Shown: piece after piece, positions 50,522 to 58,530 of the stretch
Layout of the letters: every line of letters begins with the position of its first letter
How positions within the stretch are numbered: the stretch's first letter is position 1
NCBI RefSeq assembly: GCF_014212315.1
Contig: NZ_JACKXE010000001.1
Coordinates: forward strand, 3,100,001-3,164,000
Source: Nocardioides luti
Lineage (GTDB): Bacteria; Actinomycetota; Actinomycetes; Propionibacteriales; Nocardioidaceae
Direction: 5' to 3'
Length of the DNA stretch: 64,000 nt
The notes under the pieces: generated by a model
The model's input: only the letters and a program-made list of their open reading frames with translations
What the model was told of the DNA's origin: nothing
Databases searched by the model: none
Made by a program: the position numbers and the translations under genes

Positions 50522-50624
50522 GGCGGACTTTCCGGGGAAAGCTGTCACTTTCCGGGTGTTGCAACACCCGGAAAGCGCCAAATTCCCCGGATATCCGGGG
50601 AAATCGACAGCCCCTGTCACCGCC
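50522..50624. repeat. Cluster of nested and tandem palindromes
   Basis: Three palindromes lie side by side: CTTTCC/GGAAAG around two bases at 50528-50541, a perfect 28-base palindrome at 50548-50575 (CTTTCCGGGTGTTG and its complement), and a perfect 20-base palindrome TTCCCCGGATATCCGGGGAA at 50583-50602. GCTGTC (50541-50546) pairs with GACAGC (50606-50611) around the last two, and GGCGG (50522-50526) can pair with CCGCC (50620-50624). It follows the stop codon of the propeller gene and precedes ung on the same strand, so it probably terminates the upstream operon. Confidence 0.8.
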
Positions 50625-51720
50625 AGAACGCCCGCCGCGGCAGGTACGGCTTCCGCCCCCGCTCGCCGACCCAGACGTCGAGGACGGCGTGGTGGGCGGT
50701 GTCGCCGAAGAACGACTGGTTGGCGACCAGGACCCGGCGGCCGAGGAACGTCGCGGAGGAGGGGGTGTCGAAGGGGATCGACGAGCCGTTGTCGCCGTTG
50801 GCGGAGGCGTCGGGGAAGCGCCCGACCTCCGTCCCGGCCGCCGTCAGCTCGACGAGCTGGTTGGAGAGGCCGGCGTTCGAGACGTAGAGGTGGCCCGAGC
50901 GGGCGATCCCGAAGCCGTCCGGCAGGTCGCCGGGGTTCGAGGTCCACAGGGTCGACAGCGAGCCGGGGCGGCCCGAGCGCAGCAGCGGCAGGTGGTAGAG
51001 CTTGCCGTTCACGGGCACCGAGCCGTCGGTCGCGGTCGACTGCTGAGTGATCAGGAAGTCGCGGCGCCCGGGGCGGTAGACCAGCCCGGCGGTGCCGAAC
51101 TCCGACCCGTCGAGCTCGGGCGAGGCGAACCAGATCCTCGGCTTCTGGGTCTTCCGGGGGATCTTCCAGATGACGGCCTGGCCGTAGTCGCTGACGTAGA
51201 GCGCCCCACCCGGGCCCCAGGTCGCGTAGTTCGGGATCGCGGGGTAGTCCGTCGCGTTGGGCGAGCAGTCCGGCGCCGTGGTCCCGGGCGAGCAGGTCGG
51301 CAGGTCGGGCAGCGTCGCCCAGCGGTGGAACCTCCCGGTGCGGGTGTCGAGCGTGCGCACCGACGCGGTCGACTTCTCGAGCAGGACGAGGCGGCCGCGA
51401 CGGTCCTGGTTGGCGACCTGGACGCCGTGGTCCTCGGACAGCCTCTGGTGCGGCACCGTCCACGAGCGCAGCAGCGTGCCGCGCGAGGACCACTCGAAGA
51501 CCCGCGAGTGCTGGGTGTCGCCCTGCGGGTTGGTGTAGGTGCCGGCGTACGCCCGGCCGTTGCGGTGCACGAAGACGTACGCCGGGTAGCCCGGCGCCGG
51601 CACGGCGGAGAACACGCGGGTGTCCCACTTCTCGCGGGCGGGTGCCGCGTCGGCGCCGGCGGGCGCACCGAGGGTCAGGCCGAGGCAGGCGGCTGCGGCG
51701 AGGGCGAGGATCCGCCTCAC
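50617..51720 (-). CDS. Exported beta-propeller protein (SMP-30/NHL-like)
   Basis: A 367-residue protein with a signal peptide (about 1-26, ending GADAA). Repeated beta-blade patterns follow, such as YPAYVFVHRNGRAYAGTY, GPGGALYVSDYGQAVIWK and PDGFGIARSGHLYVSNAG, typical of SMP-30 or NHL propellers. Such proteins can be lactonases or non-enzymatic binders. The GTG at 51720 overlaps the amine oxidase stop codon by four bases, so the two exported proteins are made together and may act on the same compound. Confidence 0.72.
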   Translation of the reverse strand: MRRILALAAAACLGLTLGAPAGADAAPAREKWDTRVFSAVPAPGYPAYVFVHRNGRAYAGTYTNPQGDTQHSRVFEWSSRGTLLRSWTVPHQRLSEDHGVQVANQDRRGRLVLLEKSTASVRTLDTRTGRFHRWATLPDLPTCSPGTTAPDCSPNATDYPAIPNYATWGPGGALYVSDYGQAVIWKIPRKTQKPRIWFASPELDGSEFGTAGLVYRPGRRDFLITQQSTATDGSVPVNGKLYHLPLLRSGRPGSLSTLWTSNPGDLPDGFGIARSGHLYVSNAGLSNQLVELTAAGTEVGRFPDASANGDNGSSIPFDTPSSATFLGRRVLVANQSFFGDTAHHAVLDVWVGERGRKPYLPRRAFWR

Positions 51721-53264
51721 AGCTTGTCCAGGACCTCGACGGCGGCGCGCTCGCCCGAGCGCACCGCGCCGTCCATGTAGCCGGTCCAGTAGGTCGACGT
51801 CTCGGTCCCGGCCCAGTGCACGCGGCCGAAGGGGCGCCGGATGGCGGAGCCGAACTCGACCATGGTGCCGGGCGCGTAGTTCGCGACCGGGCCGCCGGTC
51901 GTCCACTTCTCCTTGGTCCAGTCGTGCTCGACGTACCCGATCGGCTCGAGCGCCTCGTCGCCGAACAGCGCGGCGAAGCCCTCGAGCACGGCCTTCTTGC
52001 GCTTGGCCTTGCTGAGCACGCCGTACTCCCGCCAGGTCGCGCCGCCGACGAACGCCAGGAGCACGCCCGGGCCGCCGGACTTCGGGGTGTTGTCGAAGAC
52101 CGCGCGGCAGGCGCCCGCGTCGTTGAGACCGAAGCCGTTGAGGCCGGCGTCGCGCCAGAAGGGCTTCTCGTAGATCGCGTCGCACTTCATCAGCTGGCCC
52201 ATGTCGAGGTGGCGCAGCAGCTCCTTGCGCCGGCGCGGGAGCCGGGGGAACCAGTCGATGTCGAGCACCAGCGGCGGGGGAGCGGCCACGATGACCCGCT
52301 TGGCGCGCACGGCGCCGCGGGCGGTGTGCACGATCGCGTGGCCGTCCTTCTGCTCGATCCGGTGGACCGGCGCGGAGAGCGCGACGATGTCGCCGAGCTT
52401 CGCGGCGAGCCGCAGCGGGATGAGCTGGGAGCCGCCGACGAAGCGGCGCTCCTGGGCGCCGTCGGCGGTGTCGGAGTTGCGCTCGAAGGTGCCGACGTTC
52501 TGCTCGTCGCCCGAGCAGGCGACGTACCAGAGCACGTAGAGGAAGGAGAGCTCGTTCGGGTCGGCGCCGAAGCCCGGCTGGGTCCAGCACTCGATGATGT
52601 TCTCCGTGCCGTCCTTGTTGGCGGCGTTCGCCCGGATCCACTCGCCGAAGGTCATCGCGTCCCACTCGGCCGCGCGCGGGTGCGTCCACGGGGCGTCGAC
52701 CGGGATCTCGGCGGCGTACTGGTCGATCTGCATGAGCAGGTTGCCGGCGTCGGGGAGGATCGTCGGGTCCGGCGGGACGGTGCCGGTGTACTCCAGGCGG
52801 CCGGTCGTCGAGGAGACGTAGACCGAGCTGCCGGTGTTGTACTCCTTGAAGGTCGGGACCTTCATCTCCTTCGCGAGCCTCGCGATGTGGGTCTGGGTCG
52901 CGCCGATGAAGGCGCCGCCGGACTCGATCGTCTCGCCGTGGGTCCCCGGACCGCGCAGGTGGTGGTTGAGCACCCGGCCGCCGACCCGGTCGCGCGCCTC
53001 GACCAGGAGGACGTCGTGGCCCTTGCGGGCGACCTTGCGGGCCGCGACCAGGCCGGAGATGCCGCCGCCGACGACGACCACGTCGACCTTGCGGGGGAGT
53101 CGGCCCTGCAGCGAGCCGGCCGCGTCGGCGGGCGCCGCGAAGGCGCCGGTGCCGAGGGCGAGGCCGCCCAGGGATACGCCGCCGAGGAGGGTACGGCGGG
53201 CGACGGAGGTCGTGCCCGCGCCCGGCGCGGTGGTGGGGGTGCTGAGCGGGGACTGCTGGGTCAT
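51717..53264 (-). CDS. Exported flavin monoamine oxidase
   Basis: A 515-residue protein with a twin-arginine signal (SVARRTLLGGVSLGGLAL, Arg23-Arg24). The FAD loop VVVGGGISGLVAARKVA lies near 63-79, followed by ARDRVGGRV. The C-terminal FAD region contains VHWAGTETSTYWTGYMDGA. It oxidises amines outside the membrane, releasing aldehyde, ammonia and hydrogen peroxide. The amine is unknown. It is coupled to a propeller protein and divergent from a TetR gene, which may control it. Confidence 0.88.
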   Translation of the reverse strand: MTQQSPLSTPTTAPGAGTTSVARRTLLGGVSLGGLALGTGAFAAPADAAGSLQGRLPRKVDVVVVGGGISGLVAARKVARKGHDVLLVEARDRVGGRVLNHHLRGPGTHGETIESGGAFIGATQTHIARLAKEMKVPTFKEYNTGSSVYVSSTTGRLEYTGTVPPDPTILPDAGNLLMQIDQYAAEIPVDAPWTHPRAAEWDAMTFGEWIRANAANKDGTENIIECWTQPGFGADPNELSFLYVLWYVACSGDEQNVGTFERNSDTADGAQERRFVGGSQLIPLRLAAKLGDIVALSAPVHRIEQKDGHAIVHTARGAVRAKRVIVAAPPPLVLDIDWFPRLPRRRKELLRHLDMGQLMKCDAIYEKPFWRDAGLNGFGLNDAGACRAVFDNTPKSGGPGVLLAFVGGATWREYGVLSKAKRKKAVLEGFAALFGDEALEPIGYVEHDWTKEKWTTGGPVANYAPGTMVEFGSAIRRPFGRVHWAGTETSTYWTGYMDGAVRSGERAAVEVLDKL

Positions 53265-53353
53265 GTCGGCTCCACGGTGTTGATCCGGACCGGTGGTCCA
53301 GAGGGGGCGTTCCCGAGAGAAGATGAACATGTGTCAGATTCCGGTTCTTACTC

Positions 53354-53359
53354 TACACT
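53354..53359 (+). promoter_or_regulatory. Candidate -10 element, leaderless TetR gene
   Basis: TACACT lies seven bases before the ATG of the regulator gene. Upstream, GAAC and GTTC half-sites (within 53325-53350) flank the middle of the intergenic region and may be part of an operator. Confidence 0.45.
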
Positions 53360-53366
53360 CGATCCC

Positions 53367-54020
53367 ATGCCTGCGGTACGGACCCCGAATTCCCCCCCGA
53401 AGCGACGGGTCCCGCGGCAGGAGCGCAGCCGCCGCCGCGTCGAGGGTCTCCTCGACGCGGCGGCCCGGCTGGTCGTCGACCACGGCGTGGAGTCGCTGAC
53501 CACCCGCGACATCGCCGAGGCCGCCGGTGCGCCGGTCGCCTCGCTCTACCAGTACTTCGCCGACAAGGAGGACCTCCTCCTCGCCCTCGCGCAGCGCGAC
53601 ATGGAGGAGATGGACGCCCAGGTCGTGGAGGACCTGGCCGGCATCGAGGAGCTCACCGTCGCCACGCTGGTGCGCACCACGATGCTGGCGTTCGTGTCGG
53701 TCTACCACCGCCGCCGGGCCTTCGTCGAGATCTATCTCCGCGGTCGCAGCAACCCGTCCGTCAACCAGTTCGGCCGCGAGCACAACGCCCGGGTCGCCGC
53801 GGACCTGCACGCCTACGCCCTCGACGCCGGGCTGGCCGGCCCGGACCTCACCCCCGCGATGGCCGTGCTGGCCGTCGAGGTCGGCGACCGGGTCTTCCAG
53901 CTGGCCTTCGAGCACGACGCCGAGGGCGACCCCGTCCTGATCGAGGAGGGCATCACGATGGTGACGTCCTACCTCGAGCGCTACGCCACCCCCGCCGGGC
54001 TCACCGGCGTCCGACCGTGA
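53367..54020 (+). CDS. TetR-family transcriptional regulator
   Basis: A 217-residue regulator. The N-terminal helix-turn-helix (LTTRDIAEAAGAPVASLYQY, near 48-67) is typical of TetR, and the rest is a helical ligand-binding domain. The leader is basic (PPKRRVPRQERSRRR). Its stop codon overlaps the GTG of the aldolase gene, so it heads an aldolase-kinase operon, and it is divergent from the amine oxidase operon. Either or both could be its targets. Confidence 0.88.
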   Translation: MPAVRTPNSPPKRRVPRQERSRRRVEGLLDAAARLVVDHGVESLTTRDIAEAAGAPVASLYQYFADKEDLLLALAQRDMEEMDAQVVEDLAGIEELTVATLVRTTMLAFVSVYHRRRAFVEIYLRGRSNPSVNQFGREHNARVAADLHAYALDAGLAGPDLTPAMAVLAVEVGDRVFQLAFEHDAEGDPVLIEEGITMVTSYLERYATPAGLTGVRP

Positions 54021-54676
54021 CGACGGCGTACGACGGCGCGCGCGACGCGGTCGCTGCGGCGTCCCGCCGGCTGGCCGATGCGGGGCTGCTGGTCGGCACC
54101 GCCGGCAACGTCTCGGTGCGCGGCGACGGCTGGGTGGCGGTCACCGCCACCGGGGTCGTCCTGGCCGACTGCACCGCCGAGCACGTCAGCGTCGTCGCGG
54201 ACGACGGCTCCCTCCTCGCGGGCACGCTCGCGCCCACGTCCGAGCTGGCGCTGCACCAGGGGGTGTACCGCACCACCGCCACGGGGGCGGTGGTGCACAC
54301 CCACGCGCCGTTCTCGACCGCCGTCGCCTGCGTGCTCGACGAGCTGCCGGTGCTGCACTACCAGCAGCTCCTGCTCGGCGGGGCGATCGCCGTGGCGCCG
54401 TACGCCACCTTCGGCAGCGACGACCTCGCCGCCCACGTCCGCGACGCGCTCGCCGGGCGGCAGGCGGCCCTGATGGCCAACCACGGGTCCGTCGCGGTCG
54501 GCGCCGACCTCGACGCGGCCGTCGAGCACGCGCTGCTGCTCGAGTGGCTCTGCCAGCTGCAGCACCGGGCCAGCGCCCTCGGCACGCCGCGCGTGCTCAC
54601 CGAGGCCCAGCAGACCGACGTCATCGAGGCGGCGATCCGCCTCCGCTACGGGACCACCCAGGAGAACCCCACATGA
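54017..54676 (+). CDS. Class II aldolase/adducin-family protein
   Basis: A 219-residue protein of the fuculose-phosphate aldolase group. Zinc-ligand histidines are in VVHTHAPFS, and GNVS, SELALHQGVY and MANHGSVAVG are also conserved. It would cleave a sugar phosphate to dihydroxyacetone phosphate and an aldehyde. The GTG at 54017 overlaps the TetR stop codon and the kinase gene overlaps its 3' end, giving a regulator-aldolase-kinase unit. The sugar is unknown and no isomerase gene is next to it. Confidence 0.88.
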   Translation: MTTAYDGARDAVAAASRRLADAGLLVGTAGNVSVRGDGWVAVTATGVVLADCTAEHVSVVADDGSLLAGTLAPTSELALHQGVYRTTATGAVVHTHAPFSTAVACVLDELPVLHYQQLLLGGAIAVAPYATFGSDDLAAHVRDALAGRQAALMANHGSVAVGADLDAAVEHALLLEWLCQLQHRASALGTPRVLTEAQQTDVIEAAIRLRYGTTQENPT

Positions 54677-55599
54677 GCACCATGAAGATCGCCACCGTCG
54701 GCGTGCACGTCCTCGACACCCACGTGATCGGCATCGAGTCGATCCCCGACGGCTCCGACGGCCAGCTCGTGGAGACGATCCGGTTCTCGCCGGCCGGCAC
54801 GGCGGGTGGGACGGCGATCGTGCTGAGCCGGCTCGGTGCCGAGGTGCTGAGCTTCGGGGCGGTCGGCACCGACCCGATCGCCACTAGCCTGCTGGCGATG
54901 CTCGAGGCCGAGGGCGTCGCGACGGCCGGCCTGGTCCGCAAGGCCGAGCACCAGACGTCCGCCTCGGTGATCCCGGTGCGCCCGAACGGCGACCGCCCCG
55001 CCTGGCACTGCATCGGGGCGAACGGCGCCTTCACCCCCGAGGACCTCCCGCTGACCGCGCTCGACGGCATCACCCACCTGCACCTGGGCGGGCCGGAGTT
55101 CCTCGGCGGCCCGGCCGCGGGCGAGCTGCTCGCCCACGCGCGCTCGATCGGGGCGACCACGTCGGTCGACGTGCTGGCGCCCGGGGACCCCGACCTGCTG
55201 GCCTGGATCCAGGACGCCTTCCCCCACACCGACTACCTCCTGCCGAACGACGAGCAGGTGCTCGGCTTCACCGGCGCCGCCTCGCTCGAGGAGGGCGCCC
55301 GCGCGCTGGTCGCGCTCGGCGTCGGCTGCGTCGCCGTCACCCAGGGCGCCGAGGGTGCGCTGGTGGTCACCGCCGACGAGACGATCGAGGTGCCGGCGTA
55401 CCCCGTCGACGTCGTCGACACCACCGGCTGCGGCGACGCCTTCTCGGCCGGCTTCCTCCGCGGCCTGTCGCTCGGCCGCTCGCCCCGCGAGGCCGCCCAG
55501 CTCGGCTGCGCCACCGCCGCCCAGGTCGCCCAGGGCCTCGGCACCGACCACGGCTCCTACGACCTCGCCTCCGTCGACGAGTTCCTCGCCTCGTCCTGA
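54673..55599 (+). CDS. PfkB-family carbohydrate kinase
   Basis: A 308-residue ribokinase-family sugar kinase. FSPAGTAGGTAIVLSRLG is the substrate-binding N-terminal motif, and VVDTTGCGDAFSAGFLRG near 250 holds the anion hole and catalytic Asp. It probably phosphorylates the sugar that the coupled aldolase then cleaves. The ATG overlaps the aldolase stop (ATGA). Confidence 0.9.
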   Translation: MSTMKIATVGVHVLDTHVIGIESIPDGSDGQLVETIRFSPAGTAGGTAIVLSRLGAEVLSFGAVGTDPIATSLLAMLEAEGVATAGLVRKAEHQTSASVIPVRPNGDRPAWHCIGANGAFTPEDLPLTALDGITHLHLGGPEFLGGPAAGELLAHARSIGATTSVDVLAPGDPDLLAWIQDAFPHTDYLLPNDEQVLGFTGAASLEEGARALVALGVGCVAVTQGAEGALVVTADETIEVPAYPVDVVDTTGCGDAFSAGFLRGLSLGRSPREAAQLGCATAAQVAQGLGTDHGSYDLASVDEFLASS

Positions 55600-55616
55600 G
55601 CGGGCTCGCCTCCCCA

Positions 55617-55664
55617 GGACGTCATACGGGCGGTGCAGCCGCTTGCTCCCTCCGTATGACGTCC
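55617..55664. terminator. 13-bp inverted repeat between convergent genes, same arm as at 2580
   Basis: GGACGTCATACGG (55617-55629) pairs with CCGTATGACGTCC (55652-55664) across 22 bases that include a small GCGG/CCGC hairpin. It lies between convergent stop codons. Twelve of its thirteen arm bases form the arm at 2580-2627. Confidence 0.7.
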
Positions 55665-55674
55665 CAGCGGGACG

Positions 55675-57129
55675 TCAGCGACGGGTGGGGGTGCTGAGGC
55701 GGCCGAGGAACGCGACCAGCAGCGCCTCGCGCATCGCGGGCGACGCGACGTCGAGCATCGCGTTGACCTCGGCCATCCGCTCGGGCAGCGCCAGGCCACC
55801 GGAGCCGGCGCCACCAGCCTCACCCACCAGCCCCGACGCCGCGAGCAGCCCGTCGAAGTCGGCGTCGGAGAGCGTCGCGGGGTCCAGCGCCGCGATGTAC
55901 GCCGCCACGTCGGGGTCCACGGTGACCGGACCGGCCGCCACGGCAGCGGCCACCGCGTCCGCGAGCGCCGCGAGGAACTCGTCGACCAGCGGCAGGGTCG
56001 CCGCGCTCACCGAGAGGTGGACGGTCGGGGGCTGGCCGGCGTACGACATCTGGGGCTGGACGTACCACCCGCGCGCGGCCATCTCGTCGCACACGGTGAA
56101 CGCGTCGCAGGTCGCGTCGGTCGCCATCGCGACCAGGGTCGAGTCGGGGGAGACGACCAGGCGCAGCGGCGCGAGCCCCGCCTCCGACGCGAGGCCCGCG
56201 ACGATGCGGTCCACCGCCTCGAACACGTCGCGGGTCAGCCGCTCGTAGCCCGCGTCGCCCAGCGTCTGCACCACGGCCCAGGCGCCGGCCAGCGGCCCGC
56301 CGGACTTCGTGGACTGCATCGTGGAGTTCAGCATCGTGTAGCCCGGCCACCCGGCCGCCGCGAAGAACTGCGGCCGCCGCTGCGCGGCCGTCCGGTGCAG
56401 CAGCAGCGAGGCGCCCTTGGGGGCGTAGGCGTACTTGTGCAGGTCGACCGAGATCGAGGTGACGCCCTCGACGGCGAAGGTCCACGGCGGCACCGCGCGC
56501 CCGAGCCGGGCGGCGTAGGGCAGCACCCACCCGCCGATGCACGCGTCGACGTGGCACCGGATGCCCCGGGCCGCGGCCATCGCGGCGAGCTCGGTGACGG
56601 GGTCCACCACGCCGTGGGCGTACGACGGCGCGCTGGTCACCACGAGCACGGTCCGCTCCGGTGCCTCGTCGACCGCCGCCGTCATGGCGGCGACGTCGGC
56701 GCGGAAGTCGGCACCGACGGGGACCAGCACCAGCTCGACGCCGAAGTAGTGGGCGGCCTTGTGGAAGGCGGCGTGCGCGGTGTCCGGCGCGACCATCCGC
56801 GGACGGGTGACCTCGGGCCGGGCGTCGCGCGCGGACTGCACCGCGAGCAGCACCGACTCGGTGCCCCCCGAGGTGGCCGTGCCGACCGCGCCGGGCGGGG
56901 CGTCGAGCAGGTCGCACGCGAAGCCGACGAGGTCGTTCTCCATCGTCAGCAGGCTGGGGAACGCCGTGGGGTCGAGGCCGTTCGACCCGGCGAACTGCGC
57001 CACCGCCGCACGCCCCACCGCGTCGACCTCGGCCAGCCCGGAGTCGTAGACGTAGGCGAGGGTGCGGCCGCCGTGGACCGGCAGGTCGCCCGCCTGGAGC
57101 TCGCGGAGACGGGCGGTCAGGTCGGTCAT
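55675..57129 (-). CDS. PLP-dependent lyase/decarboxylase, sphingosine-1-phosphate lyase-like
   Basis: A 484-residue group II PLP enzyme. GTATSGGTES (83-92) binds the phosphate, HVDACIGGW (193-201) holds the PLP-binding Asp, and Lys232 in VDLHKYAYAPKG forms the Schiff base. The DLHKYAYAPKG motif is closest to sphingosine-1-phosphate lyases, although amino acid decarboxylases are related. A C-terminal extension of about 100 residues is Ala-rich. It is coupled (ATGA) to a transporter gene upstream, which may import the substrate or a related compound. Confidence 0.82.
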   Translation of the reverse strand: MTDLTARLRELQAGDLPVHGGRTLAYVYDSGLAEVDAVGRAAVAQFAGSNGLDPTAFPSLLTMENDLVGFACDLLDAPPGAVGTATSGGTESVLLAVQSARDARPEVTRPRMVAPDTAHAAFHKAAHYFGVELVLVPVGADFRADVAAMTAAVDEAPERTVLVVTSAPSYAHGVVDPVTELAAMAAARGIRCHVDACIGGWVLPYAARLGRAVPPWTFAVEGVTSISVDLHKYAYAPKGASLLLHRTAAQRRPQFFAAAGWPGYTMLNSTMQSTKSGGPLAGAWAVVQTLGDAGYERLTRDVFEAVDRIVAGLASEAGLAPLRLVVSPDSTLVAMATDATCDAFTVCDEMAARGWYVQPQMSYAGQPPTVHLSVSAATLPLVDEFLAALADAVAAAVAAGPVTVDPDVAAYIAALDPATLSDADFDGLLAASGLVGEAGGAGSGGLALPERMAEVNAMLDVASPAMREALLVAFLGRLSTPTRR

Positions 57130-58499
57130 GAGACCCCTTCGGTCGTGGGTGCGGAGGAGCCGGGCGAAGAGCCGGACGGGGAGCCGTCCACCGCGCCCGC
57201 GTCGAGCGCGTAGCGCCGCAGCCAGAGCAGGCTCAGCAGCGTGAGGGCGGTCGGCAGCAGCGAGAAGCCGACGACGATCGCGGCGACGGCCGAGCCGGGC
57301 TGGGCGACGTCGCCGTCGGTGGATGAGCGGTAGCCGCCCAGCGCCAGGGCGAGCGCGAAGACGCCGGGGCCGAGCGCGAGCCCCAGCGTCTCGCCCGCGG
57401 TCCAGACGCCGGTGTAGACGCCGGCCCGGTTGGAGCCGGTGCGGCGCGCGTCGACCGCGGCCGCGTCGGGCAGCATCGCCAGCGGGAAGACCTGGCACCC
57501 GGCGTACCCGACCCCGACGAGCACCACGGCCGCGAACACGACCGCGGGCGGGGCGGTCCGGGCCGTGACCGCGAGCAGGGCGCCCGCGGCGAGGACGAGC
57601 GAGGACAGGACGTAGCCGCGCTTCTTGCCGACCCGCTCGCCGACCCGCGCCCACACCGGCGTCAGCAGCAGCGCCGGCCCGACGAAGCAGACGAACAGGA
57701 TCGTGGCGGCGCCCTTGCGCTCGAGCACGTCGCTGGCGAGGTAGTCGACGCCGGCGAGCATGCAGCCGGTCGCGAGCGCCTGGATGACGAACGTCGTGAG
57801 CAGCAGCCGGAAGTCCCGGGCGGTGGCGACGATCCGCAGCTGGTCGCGCAGCGAGCCGGCCCCCGGCTCCGTGCGGCCGACCGGCGCGTGGCGGGTGCCG
57901 CGGTAGGCGCTGACGACCCCGACCAGGATCACCAGCGCCATGGCGACGCCCATGATCCGGTAGCCCGCCCGGCCGCCGACGGCGTCGCGGATCACCGGGG
58001 CGGTCGCGCCCGCGAGCATGATCGTGAAGGCGAGGATCGCCACCCGCCAGGTCATCAGCCGGGTGCGCTCGTCGTACGACGACGTCATCTCCGCCGGCAT
58101 CGACACGAACGGCACCTGGAAGAAGGCGTACGCCGTCGCGCAGGCCAGGAACATCACGAGCACCCACGCGGCCTCGGCGACGCGCCCCATCTCCGGGGCG
58201 GCGAACAGCAGCGCGAAGCCGAGCGCCAGGGCGATCCCGGCGCGCAGCAGCCACGGGCGGCGCGGGCCCCGCGGGTCAACCGTGCGGTCGCTGATCCGGC
58301 CCGCGACCGGGTTGAGGACGACGTCCCACGCCTTCGGCAGGAACACGATGAACCCGGCCGCGAGGGCCGCGATCCCGAGGCTGTCGGTGAGGTAAGGCAG
58401 GAGCATCAGCCCCGGGACCGTGCCGAACGCCCCGGTCGCCACGGACCCCGAGCCGTAGCCGATCCGGACGCCGCGGCTGAGCTGGTCGGTGGCGGGCAT
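57126..58499 (-). CDS. MFS transporter, GPH-like sugar:cation symporter family
   Basis: A 457-residue protein with about 12 membrane segments. Features of the glycoside-pentoside-hexuronide (MFS_2) group are visible: PKAWDVVLNPVAGRISDRT near 50-68 and GPRRPWLLRAGIAL. A drug or lipid role is also possible, since MFS_2 includes lysophospholipid carriers. The ATG at 58499 lies six bases after TAGCCT. It is coupled to the PLP lyase gene downstream. Confidence 0.82.
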   Translation of the reverse strand: MPATDQLSRGVRIGYGSGSVATGAFGTVPGLMLLPYLTDSLGIAALAAGFIVFLPKAWDVVLNPVAGRISDRTVDPRGPRRPWLLRAGIALALGFALLFAAPEMGRVAEAAWVLVMFLACATAYAFFQVPFVSMPAEMTSSYDERTRLMTWRVAILAFTIMLAGATAPVIRDAVGGRAGYRIMGVAMALVILVGVVSAYRGTRHAPVGRTEPGAGSLRDQLRIVATARDFRLLLTTFVIQALATGCMLAGVDYLASDVLERKGAATILFVCFVGPALLLTPVWARVGERVGKKRGYVLSSLVLAAGALLAVTARTAPPAVVFAAVVLVGVGYAGCQVFPLAMLPDAAAVDARRTGSNRAGVYTGVWTAGETLGLALGPGVFALALALGGYRSSTDGDVAQPGSAVAAIVVGFSLLPTALTLLSLLWLRRYALDAGAVDGSPSGSSPGSSAPTTEGVS

Positions 58500-58505
58500 G
58501 CAGGG

Positions 58506-58511
58506 AGGCTA
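58506..58511 (-). promoter_or_regulatory. Candidate -10 element, leaderless MFS gene
   Basis: TAGCCT on the minus strand, six bases before the ATG. Confidence 0.5.
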
Positions 58512-58530
58512 GCGGCGCCGGACCCGCCGG

